A DNA stretch of 64,000 nt from Marinomonas sp. UCMA 3892 (GTDB lineage Bacteria > Pseudomonadota > Gammaproteobacteria > Pseudomonadales > Marinomonadaceae): assembly GCF_012726345.1 (NCBI RefSeq), contig NZ_PTXN01000018.1, positions 1 to 64,000 on the forward strand, in the 5' to 3' direction. Below the pieces are notes generated by a model. That model was not told where the DNA came from. It did not search any database and saw only the letters and a list, made by a program, of their open reading frames with translations. This document shows positions 54,365 through 63,819 of this stretch, piece by piece. A program made the position numbers and the translations under genes. The number at the start of each line of letters is the position of its first letter. The first letter of the stretch is position 1.

Positions 54365-55489
54365 TTAAGATACAATGTTGAATGAGCTTATGATCAGAGT
54401 GCGAACTAGATCGGTTTGTGAGTTTACCTGTACTTTATTAAATACATTTTTTAGCTGGCTTCTAACTGTTTGAATGCTAGCGCCTTTAGAATCAGCATAG
54501 TTTTGTAAAGATAAACCGTTTGTGAGGGCTAAGGCTAGTTGGGCTTCTGAAGTCGTCAGGTTATATACTTCTTTTAGCACTTCCAGTGACATATGAGAGC
54601 AAAGGTCAGGATGAGAAATATACATCAAAGCAAAATTTGATGTTTGGTTTTTATCTCTTAGGATATCTAAGTCCTGCACTCTTGAGTTGGTAATCGTTAT
54701 GGATAACGGTGTCATACTGTTGTTATTTTCTAATTGCAACGAAGTTGCTGAAATCTGGCCGTCAAGAATATTTTGTACTTTTGATTTAAGAGCTTTTTGG
54801 GATGATATCTTGTCAGTGAATAATTGTTTATCTTTTATATGAAGGCCAAATACATTATTAACTAAAGATGTTGCTAAGTCGTTGATGAAATGAACCTTCA
54901 GATCAGTATCGATTGCAATTAAGCCAAGTGGAACTTTAGCTAATGCACTGCTAAGCACTTCTTCTTTTTCATACAGTTTTTCAAGGATGTCAGAGAAATC
55001 AAACACTCTACGAAAATGAGGGTAAAGTCGAGCTAATACCTCTAATTCCTTATCATTAAATTGTTTTTGATCCATCCCTCTATGAATGCCAATACCAACG
55101 AAGTATTCCGTATTGTTACAAATATTTAAAGCGCTTATGTAGCCGACATTATTAGGTAAAAGTAATTTTTTATAAAACTCTGGATGATCAATTTTTGATA
55201 TTTTATGATCGATTGCCCCAAGAGCAGTCCCTTCAGGTAAAACTTTCATGATGGTACCTGTTGCACCATGTACGCCCAATTTCTCTTGATATTCAGGAGA
55301 AAAATCACTCGGTACACCATAACTTCCCAAGACTCGATAAACATTTTTATTAAACTTAATAAAAAACAGTCCAGCACTTTTGGCTTTAATTGTTTCGCAG
55401 AGTTTTTCTAAGACACTGTCCCAGTCTCTGTGCTCAAAGCCACGCTCATAGATCATATCGACTAAATCCAAAATAGAGTTTTCTTTCAT
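54365..55489 (-). CDS. LuxR-type transcriptional regulator with PAS/GAF-like sensor part
   Basis: 374 residues. A C-terminal LuxR/FixJ helix-turn-helix (YNLTTSEAQLALALTNGLSLQNYADSKGASIQTVRSQLKNVFNKV, about 310-355) follows a long N-terminal part with a PAS-like segment near residues 185-230 (LIAIDTDLKVHFINDLATSLV). Not an acyl-homoserine-lactone LuxR. No kinase beside it. The inverted repeat at 55531-55548 may be its own operator. Confidence 0.85.
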   Translation of the reverse strand: MKENSILDLVDMIYERGFEHRDWDSVLEKLCETIKAKSAGLFFIKFNKNVYRVLGSYGVPSDFSPEYQEKLGVHGATGTIMKVLPEGTALGAIDHKISKIDHPEFYKKLLLPNNVGYISALNICNNTEYFVGIGIHRGMDQKQFNDKELEVLARLYPHFRRVFDFSDILEKLYEKEEVLSSALAKVPLGLIAIDTDLKVHFINDLATSLVNNVFGLHIKDKQLFTDKISSQKALKSKVQNILDGQISATSLQLENNNSMTPLSITITNSRVQDLDILRDKNQTSNFALMYISHPDLCSHMSLEVLKEVYNLTTSEAQLALALTNGLSLQNYADSKGASIQTVRSQLKNVFNKVQVNSQTDLVRTLIISSFNIVS

Positions 55490-55530
55490 ATCGAGATGTT
55501 CCTAAGAAGCGGGAGGATACAAGTCTGAAT

Positions 55531-55548
55531 ATACCCCATATAGGGTAT
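55531..55548. promoter_or_regulatory. Inverted repeat before the LuxR-type gene
   Basis: ATACCC-CATATA-GGGTAT, 6-bp arms with a 6-nt centre, 42 bases upstream of the regulator's start. Could be a binding site of this or another dimeric regulator. Confidence 0.45.
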
Positions 55549-55666
55549 GACCAATATAAGGTTGATGTTTATATTTGTAAGTAAAGCATTTTATTGTATT
55601 TTCCTTAGAGTTTTCTTAGTGTTTTTAAATGATGTGGATTTAAGTCAGTAGATATATGAGGTTTAC

Positions 55667-57205
55667 ATGATCAGAAATTGGCAGTTATGGATAAAAATTT
55701 TACTTCTTTGTGTTGTCGTATCTGGGTGTTCATCTAGAAAACCTTATGTAGCACCTGTTGAATCATTTTCTATATTAAAAAATACGGTTATATCCGGAGA
55801 TAAAGTCGCCTTTGATAATGAGTTATCTAGATTATTGTCGACCGTGGGTGTGTCTGGAATACAAGCGGGGGCAGTCGGAGAAGCGATAGATAAGAATCGT
55901 ATTGCTATGCTTACCGCCATGTTAGCGGCTGGTGTTGATCCTAATGGTCGTTTGATTAATGGTGCAAGTTTTTTATGGGAAGCATCTAAAGTTGGTAATG
56001 TAGAAGCTATTCAACTATTGATTGCAGCAGGCGCAGACGTTGAATATAAAACCAAGATAATGAGTAATATTGGGTCTGGTATTGACGCCAATTCACCATT
56101 ATTGATTGCTGCTGAACGAGGTCGTACGTTTGCGATGGCGGACTTACTTGCAGCGGGTGCAAATCCAAATGTTGTAACAACGGGAAGTTCTACTTCATCG
56201 CGCAAATCCCCATTACATCGAATTTTTTCGCACTACAACAAGTCCGATCCTATTTTGCAGATGGAAATATTATTAGCTGCTGGAGCGAATATAGATTATA
56301 GCGATGATAATGGTATGACAGCATTGATGCATGCAGCTCAATTCTGCAACGCCGATGCGATTAGTTATTTACTTTCTCACGGTGCGGATGCCTATTCCCC
56401 AAGAATTGGAAAATACAGCACATTAGATTATGCAATAAATAAATGTGGTGAGGGTTCAAGAGCAGCTAACTTGATTCGTCAGGGTGGCGGTACTCTTAAT
56501 AAAAGTGCTAACGACGATGATGGACTATTTGGCAAAGTATTTGCGACAGCAGTGATTGGCGGTATGGCAGTCTCATCAGGTATATCAGCTAACGATGCGG
56601 CTCAGGTGATGACAGCCACAACAAAAGATATTTGGAGCCAAGATGGTGGGAAAAATAATCTTGCTGCACTTAAAGAATCTTTAGCTCAAACGTCCCAGAT
56701 ATCAGATCCAGCTAAGCGTTCCGTTGTTGAGCGACGCATCTATGCCCCCAATCTTTTAATGGCTAATAAAGAAGCGCTTCAAGTGGTTCGAAATAAGCAA
56801 ATGAAGCAAGCTGGTAGCTCAGTGGCTGATGATGATTCATGTCAATCCATGAACGCAAATATTCAAGCTATTAAGAGTAGTACTGATCCTAGTTTACAAG
56901 CCTCTTACGAGCATCTAAAAAATGCATATGATGAAAGTTGTCGTCCAGCTGGTAATGGTTCTGCAGCATCTGTCAAAGAAAATTATTTCGATGTCGTCGG
57001 AAAAGGGGAGTTGGCTAGCTGTGGAAAAAGTAACGAAGATCAAGTCGAATTATTTTGTTTGAATGCAAAAACTTATTATCTTGAATACAGCAAGCAAGTA
57101 GGAAAATCTGCACCAAAAGCAACGATTGATAGCTTTTATAAAGCACATGAAAGTAGCGCTGCATTGTATATTAAATTATTAGATAGACTGAAGGTTAATA
57201 AATGA
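55667..57205 (+). CDS. Ankyrin-repeat lipoprotein
   Basis: 512 residues. Lipoprotein signal peptide with lipobox VSGC (Cys at about residue 21), then ankyrin-type repeats between residues about 60 and 275 (AMLTAMLAAGVDPNGR, EAIQLLIAAGADVEYK, MADLLAAGANPN, MTALMHAAQFCNADAISYLLSHGADA), and an unrelated Ser/Ala-rich C-terminal half with several Cys. Likely anchored in the outer membrane facing the periplasm and used for protein contacts. The downstream phosphatase gene begins 34 bp later and is probably cotranscribed. Confidence 0.85.
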   Translation: MIRNWQLWIKILLLCVVVSGCSSRKPYVAPVESFSILKNTVISGDKVAFDNELSRLLSTVGVSGIQAGAVGEAIDKNRIAMLTAMLAAGVDPNGRLINGASFLWEASKVGNVEAIQLLIAAGADVEYKTKIMSNIGSGIDANSPLLIAAERGRTFAMADLLAAGANPNVVTTGSSTSSRKSPLHRIFSHYNKSDPILQMEILLAAGANIDYSDDNGMTALMHAAQFCNADAISYLLSHGADAYSPRIGKYSTLDYAINKCGEGSRAANLIRQGGGTLNKSANDDDGLFGKVFATAVIGGMAVSSGISANDAAQVMTATTKDIWSQDGGKNNLAALKESLAQTSQISDPAKRSVVERRIYAPNLLMANKEALQVVRNKQMKQAGSSVADDDSCQSMNANIQAIKSSTDPSLQASYEHLKNAYDESCRPAGNGSAASVKENYFDVVGKGELASCGKSNEDQVELFCLNAKTYYLEYSKQVGKSAPKATIDSFYKAHESSAALYIKLLDRLKVNK

Positions 57206-57239
57206 ATTTGAACTAATTTGAAAAAAAGGGAGATTTATT

Positions 57240-59090
57240 ATGGCAATTACCTGCGGGCCAATGGTTAGGCATACAACTCGTGAAAAAATTAATATATGGC
57301 AAGTTTTAGATCATGAGTTTAATGAGATAAATCTCGCTGTTTATTCATCATTACAGAGCTTTGATAATATTGCTTCTGAGGTGTCAAGTCGTGTTGTGCA
57401 GCTTGGTTCGTCCTGTTTTGCTGTAATGTTATCTGCCACCATTGCACCATCAGACTCTAATGAAGTTATTTATTATGATGTCATTGTTGATGGTGATGGC
57501 TTGGTGGAAACTGGGCTTAATAAACTGGTTTGTTTAGAGGGAGAAAAACTGCCAAGTGTGATGATACCCAAGCAACATCGTTATCTTTATCAAGCGTCTT
57601 GCCGTAAACCTCATGATAAACAAGGTATTGATCATTTGGCTGAAATAGCTGATTTACTCAAAGATACTTTAGGCAAAGAGACAAGACCTAGTCAGCTGTA
57701 TCTTACTGGCGATCAAATTTATGCGGATGATGTGTCACCGATATTGCTGCAATCCTTTCAAGATGTTCGAGAGGCTTTAGGTCTGTCCCATGAAATGATG
57801 TATACCGATAAAAATGACTCTTTTGATCCAGATAAAATGCATTTAGATGGTCGGTGGCGTAAGGCTAAACGAAAATTTGGTTTTACTTCAGGAGAGAAAA
57901 GATCCCATCTTTTTAGTTTTGCTGAATACTTTTGCATGTATTTATTCAGTTTTGGTGCCAGTTTACCTAATCAAAGATTTGCCAAATATAAGGCGCTACA
58001 GCCAAGACTGACATCGCTACGACGTAAAGATGATAGGGAATATCATTATAGTTCTATGCGATATGAAAATGAAAAAGTAGTTTTGGAACGATTCGCGCAA
58101 ACGGCAACGAGTCAAGTTCGTAAAGCGTTGGCTAACATTAGTGTGTATATGATGTTTGATGATCATGACGTGACGGATGATTGGAATTTAACAGAGGAAA
58201 ATAAGCATAATCTTTCTAGCAGTTGGCTGGGTAAACAGGTTTATGTTAATGCTTTGTCCGCCTACATTGTTTGTCAGCATTGGGGGAATCAGCCTGATGA
58301 TTTTAGTCCAGCAATGCAGCAAAATATCGCGGCTTTAGCAAAGCATCCTACTCAGGAAAATCATAAACCCTTAGAGGTGCTATTTAGTAAGTATTGGGGG
58401 TATTTATTAGAGCAAACACCACCAACACTGGTATTGGATACTCGGACCCAGCGAGTTTATGACGGTGATAACCTTGAGCTGATGTCTGGGCAACAGCTTA
58501 ATGCTCTAGGCGAAAAACTTGCTCTTTTGTCAAAAACTTCCACGTTAATACTGGTTTCTCCTACGCCAATGTATGGTTTTAATGCTATTGAGGCTGCTCA
58601 ACTTAGTCCGCTATTAACAAAGCTTAAGGCTTTTTCTGATAGGGAGCCGTGGATTGCGAGTAAGAAAGCGCTTAAGAATTTACAGAATGCTTTGTTGAGA
58701 ACGCCAGACATAAAACATGTCATTATTTTTAGTGGTGATGTGCATTACGGCTTTCTACGCAGGCAGCATTTAGCCGCTCAAGGTGTAACATTTTGGCAAT
58801 TTTGTAGTAGTGCTGCCTGTAATTCACCTGTTGGTGGTAATGTCGGCTTGTCTTTGGCTTCTGCTATGGCGAAGCATTTTTACCATGATGACACAAAATA
58901 TCTAATGCCGAATGGTAAAAGACCCCATTTTTTAACGTCAGATAAAAATATTGGTGCTTTGGAATTAGATATCGTGAATATGGCACTTGTTCCTGCTAAA
59001 GCAACGCTTCATTGCTGCTCCGCTTCCGGTGAGATTTATGAGAAACGCTATGATTTGCGCTTAAATAAATATCGCGAATATCCATCGTAG
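57240..59090 (+). CDS. PhoD-like metallophosphatase
   Basis: 616 residues. Metallophosphoesterase motifs in order: LTGDQIYADDVSP (GDQxYAD), MFDDHDVTDDWN (DDHD) and FSGDVHYGF (GDVH), as in alkaline phosphatase D-like proteins. No signal peptide or Tat motif, so it appears cytoplasmic, unlike classic PhoD. Substrate unknown. GGGAG 8 nt before the ATG. Confidence 0.88.
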   Translation: MAITCGPMVRHTTREKINIWQVLDHEFNEINLAVYSSLQSFDNIASEVSSRVVQLGSSCFAVMLSATIAPSDSNEVIYYDVIVDGDGLVETGLNKLVCLEGEKLPSVMIPKQHRYLYQASCRKPHDKQGIDHLAEIADLLKDTLGKETRPSQLYLTGDQIYADDVSPILLQSFQDVREALGLSHEMMYTDKNDSFDPDKMHLDGRWRKAKRKFGFTSGEKRSHLFSFAEYFCMYLFSFGASLPNQRFAKYKALQPRLTSLRRKDDREYHYSSMRYENEKVVLERFAQTATSQVRKALANISVYMMFDDHDVTDDWNLTEENKHNLSSSWLGKQVYVNALSAYIVCQHWGNQPDDFSPAMQQNIAALAKHPTQENHKPLEVLFSKYWGYLLEQTPPTLVLDTRTQRVYDGDNLELMSGQQLNALGEKLALLSKTSTLILVSPTPMYGFNAIEAAQLSPLLTKLKAFSDREPWIASKKALKNLQNALLRTPDIKHVIIFSGDVHYGFLRRQHLAAQGVTFWQFCSSAACNSPVGGNVGLSLASAMAKHFYHDDTKYLMPNGKRPHFLTSDKNIGALELDIVNMALVPAKATLHCCSASGEIYEKRYDLRLNKYREYPS

Positions 59091-59126
59091 GCGTTTGTTG
59101 TTGGCCTCCTTGTTTCAGGGTACCTG

Positions 59127-59369
59127 GTGAACAAGGTGGATGCTGCGATCGTACATGTTCTTAAACCTGAGGTATTGTTTACTCCTATGGTTGGCTTTCG
59201 AGTGCTATCAACCATTGGCTCAATAGCTTTGGCTCTTGTACTGGCATCGTCAATACGGTTTTACTCTCATACTTGTGTGCAGTCGGTTAATAAAGCATCT
59301 GACGTTATGAAAAATAAGGTTAAAAGTGAATGTAAACGTATCATTTTGATTCTAGACAAAAATGCTTAG
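59127..59369 (+). CDS. Possible small membrane protein
   Basis: 80 codons starting with GTG, with AGGG 7 nt upstream, one hydrophobic segment (STIGSIALALVLASSIRF) and a basic C-terminus. No family recognised; the base composition is like the neighbours. It may be real or an open frame by chance. Confidence 0.3.
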   Translation: MNKVDAAIVHVLKPEVLFTPMVGFRVLSTIGSIALALVLASSIRFYSHTCVQSVNKASDVMKNKVKSECKRIILILDKNA

Positions 59370-59562
59370 TTTTGAGCTTGCTCATTATTCAAATAGGGCT
59401 TTCATTTGCTTATTTTTTTTGAACCATAACAATTATCTTAGTAATTAACTCCATATTCAGGTTTTTCTTTTAGGCTCCCATCTATCGTATCGGTTATTAT
59501 TTCTTTCATAGAAAAACGACATCATTAGCTTTTTAAAGCGCATCAAGTGGAAAATATATCAA

Positions 59563-61005
59563 GTGGTAAGTGAAGCGGGTAGTTGGACAGCTTGTCCTGA
59601 ATGTCTGGGGCGTGGCAAAAGAAGCCGTAGGCTGCGCAAAAAAGTGCGTTTGCTTTATTTAAAAGAGTTAAGTGAATTTGAAAGATTGAAGGGCGAAGGC
59701 CCAGCTCCTGTTCGTCCTAAAGGGCATCTTGAAGCTTGTTCAAACTGCGCTGGTTCGGGGCTGATTCAGTCTGCCCACTTTCCAGTAGCGGATACGGAAA
59801 AATATCCTCATGTTGCGATTATTGGTGGTGGTATCGGCGGCGTTGCTTTGGCTGTTGCTTGCCTGCATCGTGGCATTCCTTTTACGCTGTATGAACGAGA
59901 TCATGGTTTTGATGCTCGCTCGCAAGGTTATGGTTTGACTTTGCAGCAAGCGAGTAAAGCGATTGAAGGCTTTGGTATTTTCTCGTTAGAAAAAGGTGTG
60001 GTTTCAACACGACACGTGGTTCATACGACGGAAGGCAAAGTTGTCGGTCAATGGGGCATGAGAAAGTGGATGCAGTCTGACGCCAAGACGTCGCCAAAGC
60101 GCACCAATATTCATATTGCTCGCCAGTCTTTACGTTCGGTTTTGCTTGAACAGTTAGGTGGGCGCGATGTTGTACAATGGGGACACCAGTTAGTCGATTT
60201 AAAAGAGGGTGATGAGGTTGATCTCGGCTTTTTGGTTGATGGTGAGTTAAAACATGTCAAGGCGGATCTTGTTGTCGGTGCGGATGGTATTCGTAGCGCG
60301 GTGCGCCGTTTACTAATTGGTGAGGAAACGACGCCGTTACGCTATCTTGGTTGCATTGTTATTCTGGGGATTTGTCCTTTATCAGACCTCAATGGTGTAG
60401 AAAGCGAACTGCTGGATTCAGCGACTGTATTTCAAACAGCCAATGGTAATGAACGTATTTATATTATGCCCTATGACGCTGATTCTGTAATGTGGCAGCT
60501 GAGTTTCCCAATGTCAGAAGGCGATGCGAAAGCATTGAGTGCTCAAGGTGTTCAGGCTCTAAAAGAGGAAGCTTGTCGCAGAACTCAGTGGCATGATCCT
60601 ATTCCACAGATTCTAGCCGCAACGCAAGCCGCTCAGGTGTCTGGCTATCCTGTTTATGACCGAGAGCTACTTACGGCAGAACTACTAGAGAAAGGCGATA
60701 AAATCACGCTGATTGGCGATGCAGCTCACCCAATGAGCCCATTTAAAGGGCAGGGTGCGAATCAGGCTTTGTTGGATGCGTTGGCCTTGGCTCGCGAAAT
60801 CACAAAAGGTTGTTGGTCAAAATCTCAGTGGCGCGAAGCGGGTATTCGATCAAGTGTTCTCACCGAGTTTGAAGCTGAAATGTTAGAGCGTAGTGCAGTT
60901 AAAGTAGAAGGCTCCGCTGAGGCGGCCGAGTTCTTGCATTCTGATATTGTGCTTTATGAAGGTGATGAGCCGAGAGGCCGAGCCCTAAAAAGACTAGATA
61001 ATTAG
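59563..61005 (+). CDS. FAD-dependent monooxygenase with N-terminal DnaJ-like zinc-binding segment
   Basis: 480 residues. Residues 1-75 hold two CxxC pairs (Cys11/14 in CPECLGRG, Cys59/62 in CSNCAGSG) spaced like one zinc module of DnaJ. From residue 84 a PHBH-type flavin monooxygenase follows: IIGGGIGG FAD loop, VGADGIRSAVRRL (DG motif) and LIGDAAHPMSPFKGQGANQALLDALALA (GD motif). Expected to hydroxylate an organic substrate using NAD(P)H and oxygen. The GTG start at 59563 has a weak SD; no in-frame ATG precedes the zinc segment. Ends overlapping the convergent gene by 4 bp. Confidence 0.85.
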   Translation: MVSEAGSWTACPECLGRGKRSRRLRKKVRLLYLKELSEFERLKGEGPAPVRPKGHLEACSNCAGSGLIQSAHFPVADTEKYPHVAIIGGGIGGVALAVACLHRGIPFTLYERDHGFDARSQGYGLTLQQASKAIEGFGIFSLEKGVVSTRHVVHTTEGKVVGQWGMRKWMQSDAKTSPKRTNIHIARQSLRSVLLEQLGGRDVVQWGHQLVDLKEGDEVDLGFLVDGELKHVKADLVVGADGIRSAVRRLLIGEETTPLRYLGCIVILGICPLSDLNGVESELLDSATVFQTANGNERIYIMPYDADSVMWQLSFPMSEGDAKALSAQGVQALKEEACRRTQWHDPIPQILAATQAAQVSGYPVYDRELLTAELLEKGDKITLIGDAAHPMSPFKGQGANQALLDALALAREITKGCWSKSQWREAGIRSSVLTEFEAEMLERSAVKVEGSAEAAEFLHSDIVLYEGDEPRGRALKRLDN

Positions 61006-62555
61006 CTATGAACAATAGAGCAATTTCGGCCCTGTCGTTTTGCTTGATACAAAGCGATATCCGCTTTTTTAAGTGTTATTTTAATCGTATCGTTGCTATT
61101 GCTATCCCAATATGAAATGCCTAAGGAAACAGTGATGTTATCCTCTATAGGCATTTCATGCTGTGCAATTTTTATACGCAGTTTCTCTGCAAAAAACTGT
61201 GCAACAGATTGCTTAGTTGATGGTAATAGGATTAAGAATTCCTCCCCGCCATTACGAAAAATGATGGCGTTTTTATCGCAGGTTTCTTTCATGATCTGAC
61301 TTAATTGCTTTAAAACCTCATCCCCCACATCATGACCAAAAAGATCATTGATTACTTTGAAATGGTCGATATCTAATGCAATGACAGCAAAGCTTTGCTT
61401 CATTTCTCGCCATTGCTCTAATTTTTGATCTAAGCTTCGACGGTTGTATAAACCCGTCAAGGGGTCTGTATTTGTGTCTATATTTAATTGATTTATTTTT
61501 TGATTCAAGGCAGCTAAACCGCTAAGAATTGCTCGTTTAAGCTCATAAACCTCAAAATACCATGATTTAATACTTAGAATATTATGCTCTGCATCTTTGT
61601 CATGCATATTGCTAGCGTGGTGTGCTAATGCTTGTAAGGGGGCTGTAATAAATCGATTTGCGATCCAGAAAGCTATAAGCACCATTAGTAGTACTGGTAA
61701 GCTTTTCCAAATTACTTCCGTTAACTGCACATCTAATTCAGCCATAACGCTATCAAAAGGGCGTTGCGTAACTACCCCCCAGCCAGCTCGTTCGATATGT
61801 GCGTAGCCTGCTAGCATAGATATTCCCAATGAATTAACAACGCGAGCACTGCCTGATTGACCGTTTATGGCAGCATCTAGAACAGGGTTGTTTTGAACAT
61901 GATCCCCAATGCGGTTTTTATGTAGGTGATAAATTATTTCTTTGTGTCGGTCGACAACATATATGTATGAACCATCGCTATAAGGATGCTGTCCGAGTAG
62001 GTTAAAGAATACATTGTTTTGGTGTAGGTGAATGGTGCCGGCAATATAGCCTAGATACTCGTTATTCTTTGTGAAAATAGGATGAGAAATACTGACCAAA
62101 TAACTGCCAGAAGGTGATAGAAATGGGTCTGCTACTATTGGTTTTCGAGTATTAAAGGATTGGCGTGTTTCAGGAGGAAGTAAGAGTCCTTTCACGGGTA
62201 TTGTAAGGGGGAAAATAGTCGTGATAATTGCTTTTGAATTAATAATTGAAACAGAGTTAAAGAAGCTTGATTGCTGATATAGCCTTTTGGCTTCTGATTC
62301 TAGCAGTGCTTCGTTATCAAAATCTGTTGATAAAATATTTGCACTGTAAGCTAATTGCTTTTGAGCATTTTGTAAAAAATTGTTGGTTGTTTCTGCTAGT
62401 TTAGCTGCGTAAACGCGATTGGCTTCAAGCGTTGAGTTGATCAATAATTGCTTTTGGACTTGGTAAGTTACATAGTAGCTGTTGGCAAAAGTAAGTAACA
62501 CAGCAGCAATGGTCAGTAGTAAAAAAAGTCTTTGTAAGTCTAAACGAAACAACAT
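61002..62555 (-). CDS. Cache-domain diguanylate cyclase (GGDEF)
   Basis: 517 residues. Membrane helix near 10-30, periplasmic double-Cache sensor (about 35-270; YLVSISHPIFTKNNEYLGYIAGTIHL), second helix near 285, then GGDEF domain (TDPLTGLYNRRSLDQ) with active site GGEEF (436-440). The I-site RxxD is not at the usual place (DKNA instead), so product inhibition may be absent. Senses a small periplasmic ligand and makes c-di-GMP. Confidence 0.93.
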   Translation of the reverse strand: MLFRLDLQRLFLLLTIAAVLLTFANSYYVTYQVQKQLLINSTLEANRVYAAKLAETTNNFLQNAQKQLAYSANILSTDFDNEALLESEAKRLYQQSSFFNSVSIINSKAIITTIFPLTIPVKGLLLPPETRQSFNTRKPIVADPFLSPSGSYLVSISHPIFTKNNEYLGYIAGTIHLHQNNVFFNLLGQHPYSDGSYIYVVDRHKEIIYHLHKNRIGDHVQNNPVLDAAINGQSGSARVVNSLGISMLAGYAHIERAGWGVVTQRPFDSVMAELDVQLTEVIWKSLPVLLMVLIAFWIANRFITAPLQALAHHASNMHDKDAEHNILSIKSWYFEVYELKRAILSGLAALNQKINQLNIDTNTDPLTGLYNRRSLDQKLEQWREMKQSFAVIALDIDHFKVINDLFGHDVGDEVLKQLSQIMKETCDKNAIIFRNGGEEFLILLPSTKQSVAQFFAEKLRIKIAQHEMPIEDNITVSLGISYWDSNSNDTIKITLKKADIALYQAKRQGRNCSIVHS

Positions 62556-62752
62556 TTATCCCCTTTACTAAGCCTGAAATCATGTGTCTGTGTCGATACG
62601 AGTTTTTTATTGTTTTATAAATTTAATCTGAAACTATTATAACGAAGGTTAAGCATTATGAGCAGTAAAAAATCATTGTCTTTATGGTAAAGTAGTATCA
62701 TTTATTATCAATAAATCAAACACATAATTATCCTAGGCTATAAGACCATTTT

Positions 62753-63709
62753 ATGACGAGAAAAATATTAAGTTTGAAAGGTAAGCGATCTTCAGACGCG
62801 ACCCCTGTCGATGAGGTGGTTGAGGATTTGTATCCGAATGATCCTGAAAAACGTTTTTTAAACGGTGTGGCCATTCATCCTTCCCCTTGTATTCATCTGG
62901 TATCTGGTTCTTCACAGAGAACGGTTCGTGCAATGGATTTGATTACGCCAATTGGTATGGGGCAGCGTGGTCTGATTGTTGCGCCACCAGGATCTGGTAA
63001 AACAACCATGTTAAAACACATTTGTCAGGCTGTGGCAGAAGCTTATCCTGAAATAAAGCTATATGCCTTGCTTATCGATGAACGCCCTGAAGAAGTAACG
63101 GATTTCAAGCGCAGCGTATCGGCAGAAGTGCATGCGTCGTCTTCTGATGAAAGCTATACACAACATGTTCGTGTAGCCGATGCGCTGCTTGCAACAGCGC
63201 GTAAACAAGCTGGTGAAGGTCAAGACGTGATGATTGTGATTGATTCATTAACAAGGCTTGCACGAGTGCATAATGCCGAGCAGCGAGGCAGCGGTCGAAC
63301 CATGTCTGGCGGACTTGATACAAGAGCGTTAGAAATCCCTCGTAAGCTGTTTGGCGCAGCGAGAAAGATAGAGAACGGAGGGTCATTGACGATTCTCGCG
63401 ACTATTTTGGTGGACACTGGCAGTAAAATGGATCAGGTCATCTTTGAAGAATTCAAGGGGACTGGGAATATGGAGATTGTTTTGTCACGAGAAGCGGCGA
63501 GCCATAGAATTTTTCCTGCTATCGACATTGCGAAAAGCAGTACGCGTCGAGAAGAATTACTTATTGATGGAAAAGATCTTGAGAAAGTGCGTGCTTTACG
63601 ACGTTCACTTACAAACCTTAAGCCAGTAGACGGTGCTCATAAGCTGGTTGAGTTACTAGAAGAATTCCCGACCAATGCTGAGCTATTGAAGGCTTTTTCA
63701 CCAACTTAA
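62753..63709 (+). CDS. Short Rho paralogue (RecA-type ATPase domain only)
   Basis: 318 residues against about 420 for Rho. Collinear with the Rho C-terminal motor: VEDLYPNDPEKRFL, GQRGLIVAPPGSGKTTML (Walker A, 77-84), LLIDERPEEVTDF, VMIVIDSLTRLARVHN (Walker B), GRTMSGGLDTRAL (Q-loop region), GSLTILATILVDTGSKMDQVIFEEFKGTGNMEI (R-loop region). The N-terminal helical and cold-shock-like RNA-binding parts are absent and nothing encodes them upstream. Could be a helicase-like factor loading by other means or a regulator of Rho; the housekeeping rho is presumably elsewhere. Confidence 0.85.
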   Translation: MTRKILSLKGKRSSDATPVDEVVEDLYPNDPEKRFLNGVAIHPSPCIHLVSGSSQRTVRAMDLITPIGMGQRGLIVAPPGSGKTTMLKHICQAVAEAYPEIKLYALLIDERPEEVTDFKRSVSAEVHASSSDESYTQHVRVADALLATARKQAGEGQDVMIVIDSLTRLARVHNAEQRGSGRTMSGGLDTRALEIPRKLFGAARKIENGGSLTILATILVDTGSKMDQVIFEEFKGTGNMEIVLSREAASHRIFPAIDIAKSSTRREELLIDGKDLEKVRALRRSLTNLKPVDGAHKLVELLEEFPTNAELLKAFSPT

Positions 63710-63819
63710 CGAATAGAATTTAAAGGTCTTTATTTTCATATTAAGACCAGAATAGCCTTTTTTCTAGAGTAGCTTTTGATTAGTTCTAAATTACACTTGA
63801 AATTTTTACTGAGATAGAA

